A stretch of DNA of 12,991 nucleotides from an uncultured Eubacteriales bacterium (GTDB taxonomy: Bacteria > Bacillota > Clostridia > Christensenellales > UBA1242). Each line of letters begins with the position of its first letter. The stretch's first letter is position 1. Shown here piece by piece: positions 1 to 6,020 of this stretch. The stretch lies in contig CAJKVX010000022.1 of NCBI GenBank assembly GCA_905203455.1, forward strand, positions 1 through 12,991, read 5' to 3'. The position numbers were made by a program, and so were the translations under genes. Below the pieces are notes generated by a model, which had not been told where the DNA came from, searched no databases, and saw nothing but the letters and a program-made list of their open reading frames with translations.

Positions 1-21
1 TTATTTATAAATAACTTACAA

Positions 22-66
22 GAAAAAGCCCTTAGAAAACTTTAAAAATTAATGGCTTTTTTAATT
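22..66 (+). terminator. Probable intrinsic terminator of an upstream gene
   Basis: Bases 23-30 (AAAAAGCC) pair with 54-61 (GGCTTTTT). After one mismatch the stem continues as 32-35 with 49-52, leaving a short A-rich loop, and a T-run follows the 3' arm. It would end a transcript entering from the left, or act as a leaky attenuator inside a longer glycolytic operon. No convincing promoter lies between it and gpmI, so some read-through into gpmI is likely. Confidence 0.5.
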
Positions 67-103
67 GCAAAAGCGTGAGATTGCTAAAAAGATGGGGGAA
101 TTT

Positions 104-1633
104 ATGAAAGCAAATAAGTTAACAACATTGATAATTATGGACGGAGTTGGCATTCCAACAGATTTAAGTGTTAGTGCAGTTTTGCCTGAAAACACCACAA
201 ATTTGCAGTATTATGCCACACAATATCCTCATGGTAAATTGCAGGCAAGCGGGAATGCTGTGGGGCTTCCTGCAACTCAAACGGGAACAAGTGATGTTGG
301 GCATTTAACAATTGGAACAGGAAGGGTGAATTACCAACCATTAATGAGAATTAATAACGCCATTGTTAGCGGTGAGTTTTTTAACAATGAAGCAATAATG
401 AAGGCCGTTTTAAACGCAAACAAGAACAATGTGCCTTTGCACTTGGTTGGAATTGCAAGTGATGGGGGTGTGCACAGCCACATTGACCATTTGCTTGCAC
501 TTATTAAACTTGCAAGTGAAAACAAAGTAAAAAAAGTGTATATTCATTTTATAAGTGACGGAAGAGATACTCCACAAAAATCTGCAAAAAAGTATTATGA
601 CATTGTTGAAAACGCAATAAAAAAGTATAATTGTGGGGAAATTGTTGATATTGTTGGCAGATTTTATGCACTTGACAGAGATAATAATTGGGATAGAGTT
701 AAAATTGCCTATGACGCTTACACTTTGGGTGTTGGAACAAAAACGCAAGATTTAATGAGTTCTGTTTTAAAGGCTTATAAAAAGGGCGAAAGTGACGAGT
801 TTTTAATGCCTATTATAAAAGAAAAAAACGGCAATCCTGTTGGCAGAATAAATGAGGGAGATAGCGTTATTATTTTCAATTACAGGGCTGACAGAGAAAG
901 ACAACTGGCACGAGTGTTTTCAAACGACAACAATTTTGATTGGACAAAAAAACTTAACCTTACCCTTGTTACCATGACTAATTATGACGAGAGTTTGGGC
1001 GGGGTTATTGTTGCCTTTGATAATGTGCAAATTAGAAACATTTTAAGTGAAATTTTAAGTAAAAATGGATATAATCAATTAAAAGTTGCAGAAACTGAGA
1101 AATTTGCTTACATTACTTTTGCGTTTAATGCGGGAAGAAATGAGCCATATGAAAATGAAGAGCGTGTGTTAATTTCAAGTGAAAAACTTAAAACTTATGA
1201 TGTGAAGCCACAAATGTGTGCAAGAGAAATTGCTGATGCTACCGTTAAGGGAATTGAAAGCGGGAAGTATGATGTTATTATAATCAACTTTGCAAATGGT
1301 GACATGGTTGGGCACTCAGGAAGTCTTGAAGCAACAAAAGTTGCCATTGGGGTGGTTGACGAGTGTGTTAAAAAAGTGGTTGATGCAACCCTTAGTGTTG
1401 GAGGCAGAGCAATAATTACTGCTGACCATGGAAACAGTGATATTATGGTTTATCCTGATGGGTCACCACATAAATCACACACTATGGCACTTGTGCCTGT
1501 AATTATTGCAGACCGCGACCTTGACCCTAAAACCCCTGAAATTTCGGGAACATTGGCAGACATAGCACCCACAATTTTAAAATTGCTTGGTGAAAAAATC
1601 CCACCTGAAATGACTGGTAAGCCACTAATTTAA
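104..1633 (+). CDS. gpmI: 2,3-bisphosphoglycerate-independent phosphoglycerate mutase
   Basis: The enzyme interconverts 3-phosphoglycerate and 2-phosphoglycerate in cytosolic lower glycolysis, through a phosphoserine intermediate in an alkaline-phosphatase-like fold with two metal ions, usually manganese. The ATG at 104 is chosen because GGGGGA at about 94-98 lies just upstream. A TTG 13 codons earlier lacks such a site. The product is 509 residues, the normal family length. Visible motifs are MDGVG with metal-binding Asp13, the nucleophile Ser63 in GTSDVGHLTIGTGR, HSHIDHL, GRDTP, LDRDNNWDRV, NYRADRERQ, ETEKFAY, NFANGDMVGHSG and TADHGNSD. The segment around Ser63 is usually GNSEVGH, so this copy carries N-to-T and E-to-D changes. 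The downstream secG recalls the glycolysis-secG cluster of Firmicutes. No terminator was recognised right after the stop codon. Confidence 0.96.
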   Translation: MKANKLTTLIIMDGVGIPTDLSVSAVLPENTTNLQYYATQYPHGKLQASGNAVGLPATQTGTSDVGHLTIGTGRVNYQPLMRINNAIVSGEFFNNEAIMKAVLNANKNNVPLHLVGIASDGGVHSHIDHLLALIKLASENKVKKVYIHFISDGRDTPQKSAKKYYDIVENAIKKYNCGEIVDIVGRFYALDRDNNWDRVKIAYDAYTLGVGTKTQDLMSSVLKAYKKGESDEFLMPIIKEKNGNPVGRINEGDSVIIFNYRADRERQLARVFSNDNNFDWTKKLNLTLVTMTNYDESLGGVIVAFDNVQIRNILSEILSKNGYNQLKVAETEKFAYITFAFNAGRNEPYENEERVLISSEKLKTYDVKPQMCAREIADATVKGIESGKYDVIIINFANGDMVGHSGSLEATKVAIGVVDECVKKVVDATLSVGGRAIITADHGNSDIMVYPDGSPHKSHTMALVPVIIADRDLDPKTPEISGTLADIAPTILKLLGEKIPPEMTGKPLI

Positions 1634-1963
1634 TTGTGTTATATAATGGTGTTTTAAATTTAGCAACAAACTGGCACCCTTTTAATTAAATAATGTTTAA
1701 ATGCAAGATTAGAAAACTGATGGAGTTTAAGGTTTATAATTTACTGTTGTTAGTGAATAAGATTATATTAGCGAACAATATCATGAGTGAACAAGACTAT
1801 ATTTAAGACTGTCTAGTGAATAACAAACAATATAACATTTTAATAAAAACAATGTAGTATTTTTAATTAAAACAATCAAGCAGGGCAGCGGAAAACTTTG
1901 ATGCTTTTGGGTTTTAAGTTGTTTATTGTAAATTTTTCACAGCCTATAAAATTTAAAAAGGTA
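1634..1963. other. Gene-free AT-rich spacer after gpmI
   Basis: No supported gene lies here. The only open frame with an ATG that I traced (1720-1806, 28 codons) has no ribosome site. The stretch contains short degenerate repeats (1752-1833) and a perfect TATAAT at 1642-1647 that has no matching -35 box. I see no tRNA and no recognisable conserved RNA. It may hold the 3' UTR of gpmI or an unrecognised small RNA. Confidence 0.5.
1752..1834 (+). repeat. Short degenerate direct repeats
   Basis: AGTGAATAAGATTATATTA (1752-1770) recurs as AGTGAACAAGACTATATTT (1785-1803) with three differences. A third, weaker copy starts with AGTGAATAA at 1815. Starts are 33 and 30 bases apart. AGACTGTCT at 1806-1814 is a small palindrome between copies two and three. 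In AT-rich DNA such likeness can arise by chance, so this is a weak call. Confidence 0.3.
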
Positions 1964-1992
1964 TTGAAATGGCTTGTAAGTTTTGGTATACT
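1964..1992 (+). promoter_or_regulatory. Sigma-A-type promoter for the small membrane protein gene
   Basis: TTGAAA at 1964-1969 and TATACT at 1987-1992 are separated by 17 bases, the ideal spacing. Transcription would start near 1999, giving a leader of only about 12 bases that is mostly the ribosome site AGGAAAG (2001-2007) before the ATG at 2012. Confidence 0.75.
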
Positions 1993-2011
1993 TAATGTGT
2001 AGGAAAGAAAA

Positions 2012-2233
2012 ATGAAATATTTAGAATTTGCCAATTTGCTTGCACAGACTTTAAAAGAGAAAAAGTTAACTGTTCTTTACATTGGGCTTTTTGCAGTGTT
2101 TATTGTTTTGTTGGTTGTTGATATGTATGGCGCAAAAAACTATGCTGGTGGAAAAGTTATAAACAAAATTATTGTTTACTTTTTGTTTATTGCCTTGGTG
2201 GCATTTATTGTGGCATATTTAACTGTAATTTAA
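2012..2233 (+). CDS. Small two-helix membrane protein, function unknown
   Basis: This 73-residue protein is not recognised. It has a charged amphipathic N-terminus (residues 1-18), a hydrophobic helix at about 19-37, a short loop with Gly and Lys (residues 38-52) and a second helix at about 53-73 running to the C-terminus. It is therefore an integral membrane protein, probably a hairpin with both ends on the same side. Two lysines just before the first helix favour a cytoplasmic N-terminus. The gene is well supported by AGGAAAG six bases upstream of its ATG and by a near-ideal promoter. It sits between gpmI and secG, each apparently transcribed separately. A role near the Sec translocon is possible from position alone, but nothing in the protein shows it. 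Confidence 0.75.
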   Translation: MKYLEFANLLAQTLKEKKLTVLYIGLFAVFIVLLVVDMYGAKNYAGGKVINKIIVYFLFIALVAFIVAYLTVI

Positions 2234-2242
2234 AAAAAACGC

Positions 2243-2271
2243 TTGTTAATTGAGTTTTGATGTGATATACT
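2243..2271 (+). promoter_or_regulatory. Sigma-A-type promoter for secG
   Basis: TTGTTA at 2243-2248 and TATACT at 2266-2271 are separated by exactly 17 bases. The layout matches the promoter at 1964-1992 and has the same -10 box. The predicted start is close to 2278, giving a leader of about 16 bases that includes TAGGAG at 2281-2286. Confidence 0.7.
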
Positions 2272-2293
2272 GCTTTTGCTTAGGAGATTTTAT

Positions 2294-2620
2294 ATGAATA
2301 GATTTTTTAATTTAGCACTGCTTTTAAGTGATAACCAAGAAGTAAGTCAAACAACTGAAAATGTTATACCAATTTTAAAAATTGTAATTGCATGTTTGAT
2401 TGCTGTTTGTGCAATTTTTATGATTATTGCTGTTGTTGGGCAAAAAGGTAACAGCAATGGAATTAGCGGGGTAACAGGCAATGCTGACACTTTTTATAAC
2501 CGAAACAAGGGTGCCTCTTTGCAGGGCAAAATTAAAAAGTGGACTGTTATTGATGCTATTTTGCTTTTAGTTTTGTGCATTGCGTTTTTAATTTTAAACC
2601 TTATTTATGGGGGATATTAA
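2294..2620 (+). CDS. secG: SecG subunit of the preprotein translocase
   Basis: SecG is the small non-essential subunit of the SecYEG channel in the cytoplasmic membrane and helps SecA-driven export. The product is 108 residues, with membrane helices at about 24-48 and 85-104. The intervening cytosolic loop carries the family signature: a Gln-Lys-Gly exit from helix one (Q50-G52), then Gly-rich GISGVTGNADTFYNRNKG (56-73) and a basic KIKK before helix two. The ATG at 2294 is chosen because TAGGAG (2281-2286) sits at good distance. An upstream in-frame TTG at 2276 would precede that site. Many SecG proteins begin almost directly with helix one, whereas this one has about 23 extra N-terminal residues including a short hydrophobic patch. 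It is monocistronic here. The usual rnr-smpB followers seen in many Firmicutes are absent. Confidence 0.9.
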   Translation: MNRFFNLALLLSDNQEVSQTTENVIPILKIVIACLIAVCAIFMIIAVVGQKGNSNGISGVTGNADTFYNRNKGASLQGKIKKWTVIDAILLLVLCIAFLILNLIYGGY

Positions 2621-2632
2621 TAGAAAGCCTAT

Positions 2633-2659
2633 AAAACGCCAGATTTTGGCGTTTTTTTA
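2633..2659 (+). terminator. Intrinsic terminator of secG
   Basis: AAAACGCCA (2633-2641) pairs perfectly with TGGCGTTTT (2647-2655) around a five-base loop, and the T-run continues after the stem. It begins 12 bases after the secG stop codon. Confidence 0.9.
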
Positions 2660-2741
2660 TTTTAAAAAATTTTGTAAGTAGAGTATTAATTTTTTCAATT
2701 TACACATTCTAAGGTTAGAAATAAATTTAGGAGGAGAAGAA

Positions 2742-2990
2742 ATGATAATCACTAACATTATTGCCCTTTCAATTGCAATTGCTGGTTGCATTAACTGGTT
2801 TTTAGTTGGGGTGTTTAGCTGGAATTTGATTACTTGGATTTTTGGTGTTGGGTTGTTTACAAGAATTCTTTATGCTATTGTTGGCATTGCTGGAATTTGG
2901 CTTTTAATTCAACTTATTTTAAAAAGAACAAAACTTTTCAGCCCAAGTGCTCAACGCAAAATGAAAGAAGCACCTGCAATGAGCAAATAA
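2742..2990 (+). CDS. DUF378 family membrane protein
   Basis: This 82-residue protein has two hydrophobic helices (about 5-25 and 38-60) and a basic, polar tail. It shows the DUF378 pattern: Gly15, then Asn18-Trp19 followed by LVGVF, a central Asn28, an Arg41-Ile-Leu-Tyr segment and VGIAG at 47-51. Bacillus YuzA belongs to this family; its biochemical role is unknown. A strong AGGAGG site at about 2729-2735 precedes the ATG. No clear promoter was found after the secG terminator; TTTACA (2699-2704) with TAAATT (2722-2727) is possible but would place the start on the ribosome site. The stop codon lies inside the left arm of the palindromic element at 2986-3217, so the mRNA probably carries that element as a 3' UTR of about 220 bases. 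Confidence 0.85.
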   Translation: MIITNIIALSIAIAGCINWFLVGVFSWNLITWIFGVGLFTRILYAIVGIAGIWLLIQLILKRTKLFSPSAQRKMKEAPAMSK

Positions 2991-3017
2991 AAAAACAGTC
3001 AATAAAATTTGGCTGTT
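2986..3017 (-). terminator. Leftward-firing hairpin in the left end of the palindromic element
   Basis: AACAGTCAA (2994-3002) pairs with TTGGCTGTT (3009-3017) with one G-T pair and a six-base loop. The run of seven A bases at 2989-2995 becomes a T-run only on the minus strand, so it would terminate leftward transcription. No leftward gene is present between here and 3264 to need it. Confidence 0.5.
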
Positions 3018-3184
3018 CAGACTGCCTTAAAACGGTGTGACCAAAAAAATATAAAATTATTTCTTGCTTTGTTAAAAAACGCACAAAACAAATAATAATG
3101 GAAACTAAACTCTTGCTTTTGTGCATTTTGCGAGCCAAGTCTTGCTTGTTTTTAGACAGTCTGATTAAATTTGTTTACATCTTT

Positions 3185-3217
3185 AAACGGTCAATAAAAA
3201 TTGACTGTTTTTTTATT
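3185..3217 (+). terminator. Intrinsic terminator in the right end of the palindromic element
   Basis: AAACGGTCAA (3185-3194) pairs with TTGACTGTTT (3201-3210) with one G-T pair around a six-base loop, followed by more T residues (3211-3214). It is the first good plus-strand terminator after the DUF378 gene and likely ends that transcript before the pepF promoter. Confidence 0.8.
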
Positions 3218-3245
3218 GCAAAAATGTTAATCATTATGATATATT
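3216..3245 (+). promoter_or_regulatory. Probable sigma-A-type promoter of the pepF operon
   Basis: TTGCAA (3216-3221) and TATATT (3240-3245) are separated by 18 bases. The -35 box overlaps the last two bases of the palindromic element, so the element directly abuts the operon promoter. TAGGAG follows at 3254-3259, before the ATG at 3265. Confidence 0.6.
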
Positions 3246-3264
3246 AAACTGACTAGGAGCTTAT

Positions 3265-5043
3265 ATGAAACGAGAAAAAATTGAAGAACAGTTTAAATGG
3301 AAAGATAGTGACCTTTATAATTCAAGTGAAGAGTTTTTTGCAGATTGTGAAAGAATTAAACTTTTGCTTAGAAAGGTGGCAGGGTTTAAAGGCAGGCTTA
3401 ATAACGAAAAGGATATTTTGAAGTTTTTGAAGTTGCAGGTTGAAGTTGAACGAAAACTTGAACGAGTTATAATTTATGCCTACATTAAAAAGAGCGTTGA
3501 GGGGGCTGATGCCAAAAACATTGAACTGGGGCAGGCTTCGCAAGATGTTAGTGTTAAAGCAAGCATGGCCATGGCTTTTTTTGAAGAAGAAATTTCAAAA
3601 CTTAGCACTGAGCAAATTTTGGAACTTGCAAATAACCCTGAGTTTGCAGATTTTAAAAGAGATTTAGAGTTTTTGGTTAAAAACAAACCACATGTTATGC
3701 CTGAAAACATTGAAAAGATTGTGTCAGGAGTTGGGGCATTTGCAGATTTTGAAGACACATTTTCAACACTTTCAAACATTGAAATGCCAATTCATGACAT
3801 TGTTTTGAAAAATGGTAAACATTTTCCTTTAAATAACTCAAACTTTTCAAAATATATGCACAGCGCTGACAGAGAGGTTAGAAAACAGGCTTATCTTAAC
3901 TTTTACCAAGCGTATAAAAACTTCAACATAACCTATTCAAACACTTACATCAACTCGCTTAAATACGAAAATTTTTTAGTTAAAACATATAACTTTAAAA
4001 GCAACTTTGAAAGGGTGAATTTTTATGAAGAGGTGCCTGAAAATTTGCTTAGCATTTTGCTTGAAAATGTGCATAAAGGTTTAAAATTAATTCAAAGGCT
4101 TCAAAAAATCAAAGCAAAAGCGTTAAAAATTGACGAATTTAAATATTATGATATGTTTGCTCCTTTTACAAACAGTGAGCCTAAATTTCCGCTTGAAAAG
4201 GGAATTGAGGCTATTATTTCAAGCCTTGATGTTATTGGTGATGATTACATTGAAATGGTGAAAAATGCACTTAAACTTAGATGGATTGATTTATATCCTT
4301 CAAAAAATAAAGACAGTTGCAGTTATTGCATATCTTGCTATGATGTTCACCCTTACATTTTAACAAACTATAACAACACACTTGAAAGCGTTTCAACCCT
4401 TTCACACGAACTTGGGCACGCAATGCAATCATTTTTTGCAAGCAAAGAGCAAAGTTATAACCTTTTTGAAACTCCATCACTTACCTGTGAAATTGCAAGC
4501 ACAGTTAATGAAATTTTAACGAAGAAATATTTAATTGACAATGCCAAAACCAAGGCAGAAAAATTGATTGCAATTGATAGCCTTCTTGGTGATTTTTACG
4601 GGGCAATTTATAGGCAAAGTTTATACACAGAGTTTGAAATTTTTGCAAACAGCCAAATTGAGGCGGGTGAAGCGTTAACATTTGATAAACTTAACAATAA
4701 ATATAAAGAATTAATTAAAATTTATTTTGGTGAAAGTTGTGCAAGCACCAAAAATTGCGAGTGTGAATGGAGCAGGCTTCCGCATTTATATTCACCATTT
4801 TATGTTTACAAATATGTTGTTGGGTTTGTTAGTGCGTGCATTATTTGCGGAAAACTTTTGTCAGGAGATAAAAGTTACAAGCAAAAATATATGCAATTTT
4901 TAAAGGCAGGGCGAAGCAAAAGCCCTCTTGAACTTTTGAAACTTGCCGAAGTTGATTTGCTTGACAAATGTTCATACAGCCAAACATTTAAATTGTTTGA
5001 ACTTTACATTAATGAACTTGAAGAACTTTTAGAGGAGAATTAG
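3265..5043 (+). CDS. pepF: M3 family oligoendopeptidase (PepF type)
   Basis: This is a zinc metallopeptidase that cleaves short peptides, usually in the cytosol, for peptide turnover. At 592 residues it has normal PepF length and no signal peptide. The catalytic motif HELGH spans His381-Glu382 to His385. The third zinc ligand is expected to be Glu409 in ETPSLTCEIAS, 24 residues after His385, the M3 arrangement. The N-terminal half is the helical substrate-channel domain of the family, and the C-terminal region has the typical PHLYSPFYVYKYV segment, which normally contributes substrate-binding His and Tyr residues. The start is set by TAGGAG six bases upstream of the ATG. It is the first gene of a five-gene operon, and its stop codon is one base from the gmk start. 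The exact subgroup name is less certain than the family. Confidence 0.93.
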   Translation: MKREKIEEQFKWKDSDLYNSSEEFFADCERIKLLLRKVAGFKGRLNNEKDILKFLKLQVEVERKLERVIIYAYIKKSVEGADAKNIELGQASQDVSVKASMAMAFFEEEISKLSTEQILELANNPEFADFKRDLEFLVKNKPHVMPENIEKIVSGVGAFADFEDTFSTLSNIEMPIHDIVLKNGKHFPLNNSNFSKYMHSADREVRKQAYLNFYQAYKNFNITYSNTYINSLKYENFLVKTYNFKSNFERVNFYEEVPENLLSILLENVHKGLKLIQRLQKIKAKALKIDEFKYYDMFAPFTNSEPKFPLEKGIEAIISSLDVIGDDYIEMVKNALKLRWIDLYPSKNKDSCSYCISCYDVHPYILTNYNNTLESVSTLSHELGHAMQSFFASKEQSYNLFETPSLTCEIASTVNEILTKKYLIDNAKTKAEKLIAIDSLLGDFYGAIYRQSLYTEFEIFANSQIEAGEALTFDKLNNKYKELIKIYFGESCASTKNCECEWSRLPHLYSPFYVYKYVVGFVSACIICGKLLSGDKSYKQKYMQFLKAGRSKSPLELLKLAEVDLLDKCSYSQTFKLFELYINELEELLEEN

Positions 5044-5044
5044 T

Positions 5045-5620
5045 GTGTTTGTTTTAGTTTCAGGAGCAAGTGGCAGCGGAAAATCCACCATTATTAAGGC
5101 AGTGTTAAAAAAGTTTGGCAAACTGATTGCTCTTTTGCCTTCATCAACTTCAAGACCAAAAAGGCCAGGGGAGGTTGAAGGTGGAAGTTATTACTATTTA
5201 ACAAAAAAGGAATTTGAAGATGCCATAGCAAATGGAGAATTTATTGAATACCAAAAAGTTCATTCAAACGGGCATTATTATGGCGTGCATAAAAAAAGGT
5301 ATCAAGAGTATTCAAAAAAATATCCAATATTAATTAAAGATGTTGATGTTTTAGGGGTAATGGAAATTGTTCGGTTGGGGTATGACTGTGTTACCATTTA
5401 CATTGACATTAAAGATGATGAAAGTTTAATTTCAAGGCTTAGGCACAGGGGAGACAGTGAGGCTGAAATTGAGATTAGGCTTGAAAGGAAAGCATTTGAA
5501 GATAGTTTTCGCGATAAGTATGACTATGTTGTAAGTAACGACAATTTGAAAAAAGCCATAAATGAAGTTTGTGAAATTATTAAAAAAGAGTATAATGAAA
5601 GAAAACAGGGAGAAAAGTGA
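5045..5620 (+). CDS. gmk: Guanylate kinase
   Basis: The enzyme phosphorylates GMP to GDP with ATP in purine nucleotide recycling and GTP synthesis, in the cytosol. The product is 191 residues, close to the usual bacterial length. The P-loop is GASGSGKST at residues 7-15. The GMP-binding segment STSRPKRPGEVEGGSYYYL (34-52) carries Arg37 and Arg40. The EYQKVHSNGHYYGV segment and the lid RLRHRGDSEAEIEIRL also follow the family. The start is GTG at 5045: GAGGAG, inside the end of pepF, lies at a suitable distance and no ATG occurs before the P-loop. One base separates it from the pepF stop codon, and its TGA stop shares a base with the ndk ATG, so translation of the three genes is probably coupled. 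The next gene performs the following reaction, GDP to GTP. Confidence 0.93.
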   Translation: MFVLVSGASGSGKSTIIKAVLKKFGKLIALLPSSTSRPKRPGEVEGGSYYYLTKKEFEDAIANGEFIEYQKVHSNGHYYGVHKKRYQEYSKKYPILIKDVDVLGVMEIVRLGYDCVTIYIDIKDDESLISRLRHRGDSEAEIEIRLERKAFEDSFRDKYDYVVSNDNLKKAINEVCEIIKKEYNERKQGEK

Positions 5621-6018
5621 TGGAAAAAACATTTGTTATGATTAAGCCTGATGGTGTTAGCCGTGGGCTTGTTGGTGAAATTATTTCAAGGTTTGAAAAA
5701 AGGGGCTATAAAATTGAACAGATGAAATCTATGTTTATTGATAAGTCTCTTTGTGCAAAGCATTACAGTCACCTAACAAGCAAACCCTTTTACCCTGAAA
5801 TTGAAGAATATATAACAGGCGGAATGGTAATTTGCATGGTTCTTTCGGGGGAAAGAGTTATTGAAGGGGTTAGGCAAATTTTGGGTGCAACAGATTGTTT
5901 TGAAGCACAAGTTGGAACAATAAGGGCAACTTATGCCACAAACAAAACTAAAAATTTGTGTCATGCAAGTGATAGCCCTGAAAGTGCAAGCGAAGAAATT
6001 AAAAGATTTTTTGGTTAG
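5620..6018 (+). CDS. ndk: Nucleoside diphosphate kinase
   Basis: Ndk transfers the gamma-phosphate of ATP to nucleoside diphosphates through a phosphohistidine, supplying GTP and other triphosphates. The 132-residue product is slightly shorter than the common 135-150 but has every hallmark: TFVMIKPDGVSRG at the N-terminus, the YITGGMVICMVLSG strand, ILGATDCFEAQVGTIRATYA, and the active-site segment NLCHASDSPESA with His115. The ATG at 5620 is preferred over a GTG one codon earlier. It overlaps the gmk TGA by one base (TGATG), and AGGGAGA at about 5607-5613 serves as ribosome site. The usual C-terminal extension is trimmed, ending in a short EEIKRFFG. It sits directly downstream of gmk, so one transcript can encode both steps from GMP to GTP. 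Confidence 0.96.
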   Translation: MEKTFVMIKPDGVSRGLVGEIISRFEKRGYKIEQMKSMFIDKSLCAKHYSHLTSKPFYPEIEEYITGGMVICMVLSGERVIEGVRQILGATDCFEAQVGTIRATYATNKTKNLCHASDSPESASEEIKRFFG

Positions 6019-6020
6019 TT

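Larger units (their letters stand above)
2986..3217. repeat. MITE-like palindromic element with 18-bp perfect inverted ends
   Basis: Bases 2986-3003 (AATAAAAAAACAGTCAAT) are the exact reverse complement of 3200-3217. Inside them, 3018-3033 (CAGACTGCCTTAAAAC) matches the reverse complement of 3148-3163 at 14 of 16 positions. Nearer the centre, GCACAAAA (3081-3088) pairs with TTTTGTGC (3117-3124). TCTTGCTT occurs three times in direct orientation (3062, 3111, 3140). The nested symmetry suggests a small non-autonomous element or a long folded RNA. No transposase, clear target duplication or gene is visible. The stop codon of the DUF378 gene lies in the left end. An alternative is two similar terminators plus chance symmetry, but the inner 16-base match argues against that. 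Confidence 0.5.

Noticed and set aside
410..748. 112-codon minus-strand frame inside gpmI
   Set aside because: It lies wholly within a conserved coding region and has low-complexity composition and no supporting motif.
1642..1647. Perfect TATAAT just after gpmI
   Set aside because: No -35-like sequence is found 16-18 bases upstream and no gene follows at a sensible distance.
1720..1806. 28-codon plus-strand frame in the spacer after gpmI
   Set aside because: No ribosome site precedes its ATG and no promoter is placed for it. The composition is what AT-rich spacer gives by chance.
1752..1834. CRISPR array or tRNA in the gpmI downstream spacer
   Set aside because: The repeats are too few, too short and too imperfect for CRISPR, and no cloverleaf or conserved tRNA segments are visible.
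2938..3138. 66-codon minus-strand frame across the DUF378 end and the palindromic element
   Set aside because: It runs across the left hairpin and the coding end of the DUF378 gene, and the translation has no recognisable features. The leftward terminator would lie inside it.
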